Source: Oscillospiraceae bacterium
GTDB taxonomy: Bacteria; Bacillota; Clostridia; Oscillospirales; Ruminococcaceae
Length of the DNA: 63,179 nt
NCBI GenBank assembly: GCA_022788225.1
Contig: JALEVO010000039.1
Span: forward strand, 1 to 63,179
Reading direction: 5' to 3'
In this document: piece by piece, positions 1 through 10,720 of the stretch
Position numbering within the stretch: the stretch's first letter is position 1
Layout: every line of letters starts with the position of its first letter
Notes under the pieces: model-generated
Databases searched by the model: none
The model's input: only the letters and a program-made list of their open reading frames with translations
What the model was told of the DNA's origin: nothing
Made by a program: the position numbers and the translations under genes

Positions 1-218
1 TCAGTGCAGTTATGATTGTGCTGAATATTATAGTGAATGCGTCAATGGGCGGCTTCTGGGGCAGTCTTTTTCAGCTGGGAGTTTTCCTTGCAGTACCGCT
101 TCTTATGAAGTATAACGGCGTTAAAAAGGGCGGAAAGGCATATAAGTGTTTTTTCTACATTTTCTATCCGGCACACCTTTTAGTGCTTGCGATTCTGAGA
201 TATATCGTTTTGAAATAA
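1..218 (+). CDS. TraX-like membrane protein, C-terminal fragment (5' end outside the window)
   Basis: Open frame from the window edge; hydrophobic segments and the ending '[23 protein letters not shown]' are typical of TraX/acyltransferase-like C-termini. Confidence 0.6.
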   Translation, partial: SAVMIVLNIIVNASMGGFWGSLFQLGVFLAVPLLMKYNGVKKGGKAYKCFFYIFYPAHLLVLAILRYIVLK

Positions 219-231
219 AGGAGAGATTACA

Positions 232-1443
232 ATGGCAAAAATTCAGATGAAAACACCGCTGGTCGAAATGGACGGCGACGAGATGACAAGAATCCTGTGG
301 AAGTGGATTAAGGAAATTCTTCTTGAACCTTACATCGACCTCAACACAGAGTACTACGACCTGGGTCTTGAATACAGAGAAAAGACAAAGGACAAGGTTA
401 CCTTCGACAGCGCAGAGGCTACAAAGAAATACGGCGTTGCAGTAAAGTGTGCAACTATCACACCTAATGCTGCAAGAATGCCTGAATACAACCTTACAGA
501 AATGTGGAAGTCCCCTAACGGAACTATCAGAGCAATTCTTGACGGTACTGTCTTCAGAACACCTATCCTTGTCAAGGGTATCACACCTTACATTCCTACA
601 TGGACAAGTCCTATCACAATTGCCCGTCATGCATACGGCGATGTTTACAAGAACACTGAAATGCAGGTTAAGGGCGGCGGAAAGGCTGAGCTTGTTTTCA
701 CAGACAAGAACGGCAACGAAACAAGACAGACTATCCACGAATTTGAGGGTGACGGCATTATCCAGGGTCTCCACAACATCGACAAGAGTATCGAGGGCTT
801 TGCAAGATCATGCTTTAACTTTGCCCTTGATACAAAGCAGGATCTCTGGTTTGCTACCAAGGATACAATCTCCAAGAAGTATGACCACAGATTCAAGGAC
901 ATTTTCCAGGAAATCTATGATGCAGAGTACAAGGAAAAGTTCGAGTCAGCAGGTATTGAGTATTTCTACACACTTATCGACGACGCTGTTGCAAGAGTTA
1001 TCCGTTCAAACGGCGGCTATATCTGGGCTTGCAAGAACTATGACGGTGACGTTATGTCAGACATGGTTTCAACAGCTTTCGGAAGCCTTGCTATGATGAC
1101 TTCTGTTCTGGTTTCACCGGACGGCGTTTACGAATATGAGGCAGCACACGGAACAGTACAGCGCCACTATTACAAGTACTTAAAGGGCGAGGAAACCTCC
1201 ACAAACTCAGTTGCTACTATTTTCGCATGGAGCGGTGCACTGAGAAAGAGAGGCGAACTGGACGGTAACAAGGAACTTATGGACTTTGCTGACAAGCTTG
1301 AAAAGGCTACTATCCAGACAATCGAAGAGGGCGTTATGACTGGTGACCTTTACCTGCTTTCAAAGCTTGAAAACAAGAAAAAGGTTGACTCAAAGACATT
1401 CCTTGAGGAAATCAACACAAGACTTGCCGCACTTATGGCATAA
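232..1443 (+). CDS. icd: NADP-dependent isocitrate dehydrogenase
   Basis: 403 aa, [28 protein letters not shown]...; matches the eukaryotic-type NADP-IDH family; RBS aaaggagag upstream. Confidence 0.95.
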   Translation: MAKIQMKTPLVEMDGDEMTRILWKWIKEILLEPYIDLNTEYYDLGLEYREKTKDKVTFDSAEATKKYGVAVKCATITPNAARMPEYNLTEMWKSPNGTIRAILDGTVFRTPILVKGITPYIPTWTSPITIARHAYGDVYKNTEMQVKGGGKAELVFTDKNGNETRQTIHEFEGDGIIQGLHNIDKSIEGFARSCFNFALDTKQDLWFATKDTISKKYDHRFKDIFQEIYDAEYKEKFESAGIEYFYTLIDDAVARVIRSNGGYIWACKNYDGDVMSDMVSTAFGSLAMMTSVLVSPDGVYEYEAAHGTVQRHYYKYLKGEETSTNSVATIFAWSGALRKRGELDGNKELMDFADKLEKATIQTIEEGVMTGDLYLLSKLENKKKVDSKTFLEEINTRLAALMA

Positions 1444-1457
1444 GTTTTAAACCAGTG

Positions 1458-1490
1458 TTTTCGGCTGCTGCACAAACGGCAGCCGAAAAA
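1458..1490 (+). terminator. Intrinsic terminator-like hairpin after icd
   Basis: TTTTCGGCTGC...GGCAGCCGAAAAA stem-loop. Confidence 0.6.
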
Positions 1491-1585
1491 GTGTGTATAC
1501 ATATAAGGCAGTACCGCATATCTGTACGGCAATAATTATGCGGTATTGCCATAAATTATTATTTTAGAGAGAAGGATCATATCTA

Positions 1586-2233
1586 ATGTCAAAATCCTTG
1601 ATTTCGGCACCGGTTATAAAAAGACTGCCGAGATATTACCGTTTTCTGGGGGAACTTGAAAAGCAGGGATTTATCAGAATCTCAAGCCGTGAGCTTTCGG
1701 AAAAAATGGGCCTGACGGCTTCACAGATAAGGCAGGACTTAAACTGCTTCGGCGGTTTCGGTCAGCAGGGATATGGCTATAATGTAAAGGAACTGCACAG
1801 GACGATAGGTGAAATTTTAGGCATAAATGCCGGAAATAAAACTATACTTATCGGTGCCGGAAACTTAGGCAGTGCCATTGCATCACATATAGATTTTAAA
1901 AAGCGTGGATTTGAGCTTGTCGGGATTTTCGACAGCGATCCGGAAAAGACAGGGCAGATTATTTCCGGAATAAGCGTTTCCCACACGGATTCCATTGAAA
2001 AATTCTGTAAAGAGAAAAATCCGGTCTGTGCTGTTCTGTGTATTCCGAAAACGGCAGCCCAGGAAATAGCCAATAAGCTTGTGACCCTTGGAATAAAGGG
2101 ATTCTGGAATTTCAGTCACTACGACCTTAAAATGGAACATAACGACAGCATTGTTGTGGAAAATGTTCACCTTGCAGACAGTCTTATGACTCTTGCATAC
2201 GGGCTTCACTCAAATGCTGAGGATGAAAACTGA
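1586..2233 (+). CDS. rex: Redox-sensing transcriptional repressor Rex
   Basis: N-terminal winged helix (VIKRLPRYYRFLGEL, SSRELSEKMGLTASQIRQDL) followed by a Rossmann motif (ILIGAGNLGSAIASH). Confidence 0.95.
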   Translation: MSKSLISAPVIKRLPRYYRFLGELEKQGFIRISSRELSEKMGLTASQIRQDLNCFGGFGQQGYGYNVKELHRTIGEILGINAGNKTILIGAGNLGSAIASHIDFKKRGFELVGIFDSDPEKTGQIISGISVSHTDSIEKFCKEKNPVCAVLCIPKTAAQEIANKLVTLGIKGFWNFSHYDLKMEHNDSIVVENVHLADSLMTLAYGLHSNAEDEN

Positions 2234-2325
2234 GGACTGCGTCTGGCAGTCCTTTTGCGTGTTTATCTAAGAAACTTTTTATTTTATGTATAAAAAACGT
2301 ATATTTTATGAATATTTTAGGAATT

Positions 2326-2378
2326 TTTGCATATTTATGCAAATTGTCACTTGACATTTACGCATAAAGGTGTATAAT
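2326..2378 (+). promoter_or_regulatory. Promoter and candidate ARG-box region upstream of argG
   Basis: TTGACA (2351-2356), 16-nt spacer, TATAAT (2373-2378); inverted repeat TTTGCATA-TT-TATGCAAA just upstream. Confidence 0.6.
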
Positions 2379-2447
2379 GTAAGTAATATATAGTAAACGT
2401 CAGATTATTCTTGATGTTTAATATAAAATTAACGGAGGATTACAAAC

Positions 2448-3692
2448 ATGAACAAACCCGCACCAAAGAAAGAAATTAAAAAAGTAGTATTAGCATATTC
2501 AGGCGGTCTTGACACATCAATCATCATTCCATGGCTGAAAGAAAACTACAACAACTGCGAAGTTATTGCAGTTTCAGGCGATGTTGGTCAGGACAGCGAA
2601 CTGGAAGGCCTTGAAGAAAAGGCTAAAGCAACAGGCGCTTCAAAGCTTTATATTGAACACCTTACAGAAGAATTTATCACAGATTACGTTTTCCCTACAG
2701 TTCAGGCAGGCGCAATCTATGAAAACAGATATATGCTTGGTACTTCCTTTGCACGTCCTATCATTGCAAAGAGAATTGCTGAAATTGCAATTGCAGAAGG
2801 CGCAGACGCTATCTGCCACGGCTGTACAGGTAAGGGCAACGACCAGGTTCGTTTTGAACTTGCTATCAAGGCTTTCGCTCCTGATATGGAAATCATTGCT
2901 CCGTGGAGAATCTGGGACCTCAAGTCAAGAGATGAGGAAATTGACTACGCAGAGGCTCACAACATTCCGCTGAAGATTAACCGTGAAACAAACTATTCAA
3001 AGGACAAGAACATCTGGCACCTTTCACACGAAGGTCTTGACCTTGAAGACCCTGCAAACGAGCCGCAGTACGAAAAGGAAGGCTTCCTTGAAATGGGCGT
3101 TTCTCCGATTCAGGCACCTGACAAGCCGACTTATGTTACAATCCACTTTGAAAAGGGTGTTCCTACAGCAATTGACGGCAAGGAAATGGGCGCAGTTGAG
3201 CTTGTAAAAACTCTGAACAAGCTGGGCGGCGAAAACGGTATCGGTCTTGCTGACTTAGTTGAAAACCGTCTTGTTGGTATGAAGTCAAGAGGTGTTTATG
3301 AAACTCCGGGCGGTGCTATCCTTTACCATGCTCACGAAGTACTTGAAACAATCACAATTGACAAGGAAACTGCAAGAATGAAGCAGTATATCGGAATCAA
3401 GTTTGCTGATATCGTTTACAACGGTCAGTGGTACACACCTCTTCGTGAGGCTCTTAGTGCATTTGTTACAGAAACACAGAAAACTGTTACAGGAGATGTT
3501 AAGCTGAAGCTTTACAAGGGCAACATCATCAATGCCGGCGTTACTTCACCATACACACTTTATGATGAAGAAGTTGCTACATTTGACGCTGACGAGGTTT
3601 ACAATCAGGCTGACAGTGCAGGATTTATCAACCTGTTCGGACTGCCAATCAAGGTTAAAGCAAAGCTTGATCAGAAGAGAAATAATAAGTAA
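2448..3692 (+). CDS. argG: Argininosuccinate synthase
   Basis: 414 aa, [25 protein letters not shown]-binding motif. Confidence 0.97.
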   Translation: MNKPAPKKEIKKVVLAYSGGLDTSIIIPWLKENYNNCEVIAVSGDVGQDSELEGLEEKAKATGASKLYIEHLTEEFITDYVFPTVQAGAIYENRYMLGTSFARPIIAKRIAEIAIAEGADAICHGCTGKGNDQVRFELAIKAFAPDMEIIAPWRIWDLKSRDEEIDYAEAHNIPLKINRETNYSKDKNIWHLSHEGLDLEDPANEPQYEKEGFLEMGVSPIQAPDKPTYVTIHFEKGVPTAIDGKEMGAVELVKTLNKLGGENGIGLADLVENRLVGMKSRGVYETPGGAILYHAHEVLETITIDKETARMKQYIGIKFADIVYNGQWYTPLREALSAFVTETQKTVTGDVKLKLYKGNIINAGVTSPYTLYDEEVATFDADEVYNQADSAGFINLFGLPIKVKAKLDQKRNNK

Positions 3693-3747
3693 GATAATAC
3701 ATAGTGTTTTTATATGGGCGGACATTATCTGTTCGCCCGTATGTGCA

Positions 3748-3915
3748 TTAAGGAAGTACTGATAATTAAAAGGTTTTTGTAAAGGTGATTAAATTTAAAA
3801 GTTTCGCAGAATTATCTGTAGGGGCGAGCATTGCTCGCCCGAATCGACAACAATGCACAGGCTTACGGGCGACCAGTGGTCGCCCCTACAAAAGCAATTA
3901 TCAGTAATTCCTTAA
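3748..3915. repeat. MITE-like palindromic element, copy 1
   Basis: Terminal inverted repeats TTAAGGAAGTACTGATAATT / AATTATCAGTAATTCCTTAA (19/20 match); internal palindromes GTAGGGGCGAGCATTGCTCGCCCG and CGGGCGACCAGTGGTCGCCCCTAC. Confidence 0.75.
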
Positions 3916-3941
3916 AATCCATACATCGAAAGGAAAAAGCC

Positions 3942-5330
3942 ATGGCAGATAAAATGTGGGCGGGAAGATTCTCAAAGGAGGTTGACGAAACCGTCAATGC
4001 GTTCAACTCCTCTATATCCTTTGACGGAAGAATGTACCGCCATGATATTCAGGGAAGCATCGCCCATGCGACTATGCTTGGTGAATGCGGAATTATTTCA
4101 AAGGACGACAGCGAAAAAATTATTGAAGGACTTAAAGGCATTCTTGCGGATATCGAAAACGGCAGTCTTGAAATGGATATGACCGCCGAGGATATACATA
4201 TGTTTATTGAAGCGGAGCTGACAAAACGCCTTGGTGACGTTGGAAAAAGACTTCACACCTCACGTTCAAGAAACGATCAGGTGGCGCTTGATATCCGTCT
4301 GTATCTTAGAGACGAAATTGCGGAGATAAAGGCGCTGGTGTTAAAGCTTGCGGATACACTCTGCGATATGGCGCAAAAGCACACGGAAACAGTAATGCCC
4401 GGCTATACTCATCTTCAGAGAGCACAGCCTGTTACCCTTGCACATCATCTTATGGCGTATGCACAGATGTTTTTAAGGGATTTAGGACGTCTTGACGATG
4501 CCGCCGGAAGAATGAACGAATGTCCGCTGGGAAGCTGTGCACTGGCAGGTACTACCTACAATATCGACAGGCACATGACTGCACAGGCTCTCGGCTTTGA
4601 CGGACCAATGCTCAACAGCCTTGACGGTGTTTCCGACAGGGATTTCTGCGTTGAACTGGCTTGCACAATATCCCTTATAATGACACATCTTTCAAGATTT
4701 TCTGAGGAAATCATAATGTGGTGCTCTTGGGAATTCAAGTTCATTGAACTTGACGATGCCTACGCAACAGGCTCGTCTATCATGCCGCAGAAAAAGAATC
4801 CGGATATTACTGAACTGATAAGAGGAAAAGCCGGCAGAGTGAACGGAAATCTTATGACGCTCCTCTCAATGCTCAAAGGTCTGCCCCTTGCATATAATAA
4901 GGATATGCAGGAGGACAAGGAGGCAATTTTTGATTCAGTTGACAATGTAAAGCTTTGCCTTAAAACGTTCATACCAATGATTGAAACTATGAGAGTAAAC
5001 GCCGACAAAATGAGAGCGGCGGCGGCTGGGGGCTTTATCAATGCTACTGACTGCGCTGATTATCTTGTAAAGCATGGTATGCCGTTCCGTGATGCTTACA
5101 AAATCACCGGCAGACTTGTTGCTGAGTGCATTGACAAGGGGCTTACTCTTGAAACTCTCCCTCTGGAAAGCTACAGAGAACTTTCAGAGCTTTTTGATGA
5201 AGATATTTACAAGGCAATCAGCCTTGAAACCTGCGTTGGAGAGAGAAAGTCATTCGGCGGTCCTGCGCCGGAGGCTGTCAAAGAACAGATTAAATTGACA
5301 AGAAACCGACTTGGAGCTTATCATGAGTAA
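3942..5330 (+). CDS. argH: Argininosuccinate lyase
   Basis: MADKMWAGRFSKEVDETVNAFNSS; GSSIMPQKKNPD signature. Start placed at 3942 because the upstream extension in the track translates the repeat. Confidence 0.96.
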   Translation: MADKMWAGRFSKEVDETVNAFNSSISFDGRMYRHDIQGSIAHATMLGECGIISKDDSEKIIEGLKGILADIENGSLEMDMTAEDIHMFIEAELTKRLGDVGKRLHTSRSRNDQVALDIRLYLRDEIAEIKALVLKLADTLCDMAQKHTETVMPGYTHLQRAQPVTLAHHLMAYAQMFLRDLGRLDDAAGRMNECPLGSCALAGTTYNIDRHMTAQALGFDGPMLNSLDGVSDRDFCVELACTISLIMTHLSRFSEEIIMWCSWEFKFIELDDAYATGSSIMPQKKNPDITELIRGKAGRVNGNLMTLLSMLKGLPLAYNKDMQEDKEAIFDSVDNVKLCLKTFIPMIETMRVNADKMRAAAAGGFINATDCADYLVKHGMPFRDAYKITGRLVAECIDKGLTLETLPLESYRELSELFDEDIYKAISLETCVGERKSFGGPAPEAVKEQIKLTRNRLGAYHE

Positions 5331-5532
5331 AAAGCATCTTGTGTTTATTATAATACTGACAATTTCCGCCATGCTTTTGTGGATTCTCGGGGAAGTGCTG
5401 ATTGTGGCAGTTTTCAAATTCGGCGGAAAAGCGTCAGTTGGCTGGACTGTTTTTATGGTCGTGGCTACAGTTGCCATAAGCCTGTGGAAGGGCATGAAGG
5501 ACGACAGCGGTAAAAACAGCAGAAAATGGTAG
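5323..5532 (+). CDS. Small membrane protein of unknown function
   Basis: MSKKHLVFIIILTISAMLLWILGEVLIVAVFKF...; overlaps the argH stop (ATGAGTAA), two predicted TM segments. Confidence 0.65.
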   Translation: MSKKHLVFIIILTISAMLLWILGEVLIVAVFKFGGKASVGWTVFMVVATVAISLWKGMKDDSGKNSRKW

Positions 5533-5550
5533 TAGGAATGGAGAAAGAAA

Positions 5551-6495
5551 ATGGCTGTAAAGGTTTATATTGACGGTCAGGAGGGTACGACCGGACTTAA
5601 AATACTGGAAAGATTCAAGGGCAGAAACGACATTGAACTGCTTAGAATCGACGAGGACAAGAGAAAGGATCTGGACGAGAGAAAAAAGCTTATCAATTCC
5701 TCTGATTTCACTTTTCTCTGTCTGCCGGACGCTGCGGCAATTGAGGCGGTGTCACTGGTTGAGAATGACCATGTAAGAATAATCGACGCCTCAACCGCCC
5801 ATAGAACAAATCCGGACTGGGCATACGGTTTTCCGGAACTTTCACCGGAGCACAGGGAGAAGATTCGCACATCAAAGCGTGTTGCGAATCCGGGGTGCTA
5901 TGCAAGCGGATTTATTTCAATTTGCTATCCGCTGGTAAAGGCTGGAGTTATGCCCCAGTATTATCCGGTTTTTGCGTACGCAACTTCCGGTTACAGTGGT
6001 GCGGGAAAAAAGGCAATTGCGGCTTATGAGAGCGATGACAAGCCGGCAGAGCTTTTAAGTCCAAGACAGTATGCACTGAATATGAACCACAAGCATTTGC
6101 CGGAAATGCAGAAAATTTCCGGTCTTGCATACAAGCCTATGTTCAACCCTATTGTTGACAACTATTACAGCGGCATGGTGGTTTCAATACCTCTTCAGGG
6201 CAGACTTTTGCAGAAAAAGTACACGCCGGAACAGGTGAGAGAAGTTCTTTATGAAAATTACAAGGACTCAAAGCTGATTGAAGTAAAGCCTGCTGGCAGC
6301 GAGTGCGTTCCGGACGGTTTTCTCACATCAAATGGTTTAAGCGGTACTAACAAAATGGAACTTTACGTTTTCGGCGACAGTGACCAGATGCTCCTCTGCT
6401 CCAGACTTGACAATCTTGGGAAGGGTGCGTCGGGTGCGGCAGTGCAGTGCCTGAACATTATGATGGGTATTGATGAAACTACGGGGCTTGTGTAA
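5551..6495 (+). CDS. argC: N-acetyl-gamma-glutamyl-phosphate reductase
   Basis: VYIDGQEGTTGLKI nucleotide-binding start and catalytic VANPGCYASGF. Confidence 0.95.
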   Translation: MAVKVYIDGQEGTTGLKILERFKGRNDIELLRIDEDKRKDLDERKKLINSSDFTFLCLPDAAAIEAVSLVENDHVRIIDASTAHRTNPDWAYGFPELSPEHREKIRTSKRVANPGCYASGFISICYPLVKAGVMPQYYPVFAYATSGYSGAGKKAIAAYESDDKPAELLSPRQYALNMNHKHLPEMQKISGLAYKPMFNPIVDNYYSGMVVSIPLQGRLLQKKYTPEQVREVLYENYKDSKLIEVKPAGSECVPDGFLTSNGLSGTNKMELYVFGDSDQMLLCSRLDNLGKGASGAAVQCLNIMMGIDETTGLV

Positions 6496-6507
6496 GGGGA
6501 AACAGCT

Positions 6508-7764
6508 ATGATTAAAAAGATAGAATTTGAAGGATTTAAATATATTGACGGCGGTGTGTGTGCCGCACAGGGCTTTAAGGCTAACGGTATACAGTGCGGA
6601 CTGGCTCATGCCGGAGCGGCTGTTACAAAAAAGAAAAACGACCTTGCTGTTATTGTTGCGGACAAGGAATGCAGTGCGGCGGCAGTTTACACCTCAAACA
6701 AGGTAAAGGGTGCGCCGGTTGCTGTCACAAAGAAGAATATTGCCGACGGAAAGGCAAGGGGCGTTGTGGTAAACTCTGTAAACGCCAACACCTGCAATGC
6801 GGACGGTCCGGAAAAAGCACAGAAAATGTGTGAACTTGCGGCAAAGGAATTTGGTCTTGAACCGACTGATTTTATCGTAGCGTCAACAGGCGTTATCGGT
6901 CAGCCATTGCCTATCAAACCAATCGAAAAGGCTATGCCGGAGCTTTGCAAGGGCGTAAATTATGACGGAAACGCTGCGGCAGTTGAGGCTATTATGACTA
7001 CTGATACAATGCCGAAAGAAGTTGCCGTTGAGTTTGAGATTGGCGGTAAAAAGTGCGTTATGGGCGGTATGCTCAAGGGAAGCGGTATGATTCACCCCAA
7101 CATGGCGACAACTCTTTCATTTATCACAACTGATATAGCAATTGCTCCGGAGTATCTCCAGAGAGCGCTGAGCGATGTTGTGAAAAAAACTCTCAATATG
7201 GTAAGCGTTGACGGTGACCAGTCCACAAACGATATGTGCTGTGTTATGGCAAACGGCATGGCGGAAAATGCTGTAATAGACAGCGAAAATGACGATTTTG
7301 ACAGGTTTGAAAACGCTCTGTATGTTATCATGATGAACCTTGCAAGAATGATGGCAAGGGACGGCGAGGGCGCAACAAAGCTTATTGAGTGCGTGTGTGC
7401 CGGTGCAGACGATATAAAGACTGCTCAAATCGTTGCCAAGTCAGTTATCACCTCCAGTCTTTTCAAGGCTGCGATTTTCGGCGAGGACGCCAACTGGGGA
7501 CGTATCCTCTGCGCTGTTGGCTATGCTGACGCTGAATTTGACATAAACATGGTTGACGTTGACCTTGCGTCTGAGGCTGGCAGAATTGCCGTTTGCAGAA
7601 ACGGTGCGGGAGTGCCTTTCTCGGAGGACGAGGCTAAGAAAATTCTCATGGAAGAGGAAATAACAGTTCTTGTGACAATCGGTGACGGCGAGTATTCTGC
7701 CGCAGCATGGGGCTGTGACCTGACTTATGACTATGTTAAGATAAACGGGGATTACCGTTCATAA
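6508..7764 (+). CDS. argJ: Glutamate N-acetyltransferase / amino-acid acetyltransferase
   Basis: Autoproteolysis region KGSGMIHPNMATTLSFITTD; DANWGRI motif. Confidence 0.96.
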   Translation: MIKKIEFEGFKYIDGGVCAAQGFKANGIQCGLAHAGAAVTKKKNDLAVIVADKECSAAAVYTSNKVKGAPVAVTKKNIADGKARGVVVNSVNANTCNADGPEKAQKMCELAAKEFGLEPTDFIVASTGVIGQPLPIKPIEKAMPELCKGVNYDGNAAAVEAIMTTDTMPKEVAVEFEIGGKKCVMGGMLKGSGMIHPNMATTLSFITTDIAIAPEYLQRALSDVVKKTLNMVSVDGDQSTNDMCCVMANGMAENAVIDSENDDFDRFENALYVIMMNLARMMARDGEGATKLIECVCAGADDIKTAQIVAKSVITSSLFKAAIFGEDANWGRILCAVGYADAEFDINMVDVDLASEAGRIAVCRNGAGVPFSEDEAKKILMEEEITVLVTIGDGEYSAAAWGCDLTYDYVKINGDYRS

Positions 7765-7786
7765 TACGGGGAGAAAGTAAAGAAAA

Positions 7787-8650
7787 ATGGAAATATCAAA
7801 CAGTACAAGGGCAAAAGTCTTAATGGACGCTCTGCCCTACATTCAGAATTACAATAACAAGGTTATCGTTGTGAAGTACGGCGGAAACGCTATGACCAAC
7901 GATGAACTGAAACAGGCGGTTATGAGCGATATCGTACTGCTGTCACTGGTGGGAATCAAGGTTGTTCTTGTTCACGGCGGCGGTCCGGAAATCAGCGATA
8001 TGCTCAAAAGACTGGGAATTGAAAGCCATTTTGTAAACGGTCTGAGATACACCGACAAGGACACCATTGACATTGTTAAAATGGTGCTTGCCGGAAAGGT
8101 AAACAAGGAGCTTGTTGCTCTGCTGGCTGAACACAAGGGCAATGCCGTTGGACTTTGCGGTATTGACGGCAGAATGCTCATTGCTGAAAAGGCAGAGGGC
8201 GAAAACGGTGAGGACTTAGGCTTTGTGGGCAACATCAAGAGAGTAAACACAAAGCCAATCACAGACGCTTTAAACAACGGCTGTATTCCTGTTATAGCAA
8301 CTGTTGCCTGCGGTCTTGACGGTCAGACCTACAACGTCAATGCGGACACAGCGGCGTCAAGAATTGCGGCTGAGCTGGGTGCGGAAAACCTTATCCTTAT
8401 GACGGATATTGCCGGACTGCTGAGAGATAAAAACAATCCGGATACGCTCATTCCTTTTGTGAATGTCAGCGAAGTGCCGTTTATGAAAAGACAGGGTATT
8501 ATTTCCGGCGGCATGATTCCGAAAATCGACTGCTGCGTTGAGGCTGTCAGACGAGGAGTCAAGAAAACTTCCATTATCGACGGCAGAGTGCCGCACTCGA
8601 TTCTTATTGAAATACTCTCAAGCGAGGGTATCGGTACACAGTTCAAATAA
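7787..8650 (+). CDS. argB: Acetylglutamate kinase
   Basis: VIVVKYGGNAM, VLVHGGGPEIS, SGGMIPKI motifs. Confidence 0.97.
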   Translation: MEISNSTRAKVLMDALPYIQNYNNKVIVVKYGGNAMTNDELKQAVMSDIVLLSLVGIKVVLVHGGGPEISDMLKRLGIESHFVNGLRYTDKDTIDIVKMVLAGKVNKELVALLAEHKGNAVGLCGIDGRMLIAEKAEGENGEDLGFVGNIKRVNTKPITDALNNGCIPVIATVACGLDGQTYNVNADTAASRIAAELGAENLILMTDIAGLLRDKNNPDTLIPFVNVSEVPFMKRQGIISGGMIPKIDCCVEAVRRGVKKTSIIDGRVPHSILIEILSSEGIGTQFK

Positions 8651-9051
8651 TGGAAAAATTTATTTCAGCAGTACCCTTTATTTTAGGGATAATACTTATT
8701 CTTGCCGGTCTGGGCAGAACAGCTTACCGCATTAAGGGAGCGTTACATATACAGGGGACTGTGACTGATATTGCTAAAACGCCGAAAAAATATGCAAGGG
8801 TAAAGACTACGTTTGAGGCTCCGGTTGTCAGATATTGCGTTAAAGGGACTGAATACAGCGGAGTGTCACGGAAATTTTATCCAGAGGGCGTTATGAGTTT
8901 TAAAAAGGGGAAACCCATTGAAATAAGGGTAAACAGGCGCAATCACCGCCATTTTGTACCCGAAGGAAGCGGCAGAACGCCGGAAAAACTGCTGATAGTC
9001 TGCGGAGTGTTCATGATTATTGCAAATGCAGTTATTTTATGGCGTTACTGA
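8650..9051 (+). CDS. DUF3592-like membrane protein
   Basis: Two TM segments flanking a soluble beta-rich segment (VKTTFEAPVVRYCVKGTEYSG); stop/start overlap with argB. Confidence 0.6.
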   Translation: MEKFISAVPFILGIILILAGLGRTAYRIKGALHIQGTVTDIAKTPKKYARVKTTFEAPVVRYCVKGTEYSGVSRKFYPEGVMSFKKGKPIEIRVNRRNHRHFVPEGSGRTPEKLLIVCGVFMIIANAVILWRY

Positions 9052-9063
9052 CGTCTGAAAGGA

Positions 9064-10236
9064 ATGAAAAAATTGAATACCATAGAAAAATTCAACGATA
9101 ATGTTATGCATACATACGGCAGATATGACGTTGTTCTTGAAAAGGGAAGCGAGAGAACCTGTGTTGATGAAAACGGGAAGGAGTACATTGATTTCGGCAG
9201 CGGAATCGGTACAAACTCTTTAGGTTTCTGTGATGAGGACTGGTCTGAGGCTGTGTGTAAGCAGGTGAAGTCCATTCAGCATACTTCTAACTATTACTAC
9301 ACAAAGGTTCAGGCTGATTTTGCTGAAAAGCTCTGCAAAACTACCGGATACTCAAAAGTATTTTTCGGAAATTCCGGCGCAGAGGCTAATGAATGCGCAA
9401 TAAAGCTTGCAAGGAAATACAGCTTTGACAAATACGGAAAGGGCAGGCATAATATAGTAACACTGGTAAACTCCTTCCATGGCAGAACGCTCTGCACACT
9501 TGCCGCAACAGGACAGGACGTTTTCCACAATTACTTTTTCCCGTTCCCCGAGGGCTTTGTATACGCAAAGGCTAACGACAAGGCAGACCTTGAATCAAAG
9601 CTTGACGGCGCCTGTGCGGTCATGATGGAGTTTGTACAGGGCGAGGGCGGTGTAAACTGTCTTGACAAGGATTTTGTGGACTTTGTTTTCGATATCTGTG
9701 CAAAGAAAGATATCCTCGTTATTGCCGATGAAGTACAGACTGGTGTCGGCAGGACAGGAAAATTCTTAGCGTCTGAGCATTTCGGAGTACACCCGGACAT
9801 AACAACTCTTGCAAAGGGGCTTGCCGGCGGCGTTCCTGTGGGAGCGTGTCTTGCGTCTGAGAAATGCTCTGAAGTACTGACCAAGGGTACTCACGGCTCT
9901 ACTTTCGGCGGAAACCCTATAGCCTGTGCCGGAGGAAATGTTGTAGTTGACAAGGTGACTGCACCGGGATTCCTTGACGAAGTCACAGCCAAGGGGAAAT
10001 ATTTCAGGGAAAAGCTGACGGAGCTTGACGAGGTTGAAAGCGTTTCCGGAATCGGCCTTATGATAGGCATAAAGCTTAAAACCATGAATGCCGCTGACGT
10101 TGCCGCAAAGGCACTTGAAAAGGGTCTGCTTATACTGACAGCAAAGGAAAAGGTAAGACTTCTCCCTCCGCTTAACATAACCTATGACGAGATTGACAGG
10201 GGACTTGATATACTCAAATCTATTCTGAAGGGCTGA
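9064..10236 (+). CDS. argD: Acetylornithine aminotransferase
   Basis: Class-III PLP motif ILVIADEVQTGVGRTGKFLASEHFGVHPDITTLAKGLAGGVP. Confidence 0.95.
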   Translation: MKKLNTIEKFNDNVMHTYGRYDVVLEKGSERTCVDENGKEYIDFGSGIGTNSLGFCDEDWSEAVCKQVKSIQHTSNYYYTKVQADFAEKLCKTTGYSKVFFGNSGAEANECAIKLARKYSFDKYGKGRHNIVTLVNSFHGRTLCTLAATGQDVFHNYFFPFPEGFVYAKANDKADLESKLDGACAVMMEFVQGEGGVNCLDKDFVDFVFDICAKKDILVIADEVQTGVGRTGKFLASEHFGVHPDITTLAKGLAGGVPVGACLASEKCSEVLTKGTHGSTFGGNPIACAGGNVVVDKVTAPGFLDEVTAKGKYFREKLTELDEVESVSGIGLMIGIKLKTMNAADVAAKALEKGLLILTAKEKVRLLPPLNITYDEIDRGLDILKSILKG

Positions 10237-10242
10237 TTTATT

Positions 10243-10704
10243 ATGGTTGATCTGAACGTAATTCCAAAGGGAAATAAATTCATTGTGCTGGACCAGAAAG
10301 AGCGAACGATTTATAATATCAAAACCGGTATGGGCGGCAAAACGCACCTTATAAATTCAGGCGGCTACAAGCTTTTTTACTTTACCTGTGACAAAAAAGC
10401 CAAGAAACCTGTGTTTACCGTCTATAATGACGACAAAGTGATGTTTACTGCTGAGTGTACTTCGCTGTTTCTCGAACCGGGTATTGCAATCAGGGGAGAA
10501 AGGGCTAATCTTGATATTGTAAGCCACGACAGGCAGGAATTTAAGATAATGGACGGCGAAAATCAGATTGGAACAGTAACCTCGCAGGAAGAAAAAAAAG
10601 AAACAAAATATCTGATTGAGATAGACGAAAAGTATTTTGACGACTATATCCCGCTTATTGCCGTTTTTATTGATATGTCTTTCGGCAAAATAAACAAGGG
10701 ATAA
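10243..10704 (+). CDS. LURP-one-related / Tubby C-terminal-like protein
   Basis: Beta-rich pattern (FIVLDQKERTIYNIKTGMGGKTHLINSGGYKLFYFTCDKKAKKPVFTVYNDD...) resembling the LOR fold. Confidence 0.45.
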   Translation: MVDLNVIPKGNKFIVLDQKERTIYNIKTGMGGKTHLINSGGYKLFYFTCDKKAKKPVFTVYNDDKVMFTAECTSLFLEPGIAIRGERANLDIVSHDRQEFKIMDGENQIGTVTSQEEKKETKYLIEIDEKYFDDYIPLIAVFIDMSFGKINKG

Positions 10705-10720
10705 ACGAAAGGATGAAATT

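Noticed and set aside
121-774. 217-aa minus-strand ORF opposite icd
   Set aside because: Cys/Val-rich shadow frame of a confident conserved gene; the same reasoning applies to the other antisense ORFs over arg, ribosomal and spe genes.
449-1096. 215-aa plus-strand ORF inside icd
   Set aside because: Out-of-frame Ser/Thr/Arg-rich translation of icd.
3831-3941. N-terminal extension of argH
   Set aside because: Encoded by the MITE-like repeat; MADKMWAGRF is the conserved start.
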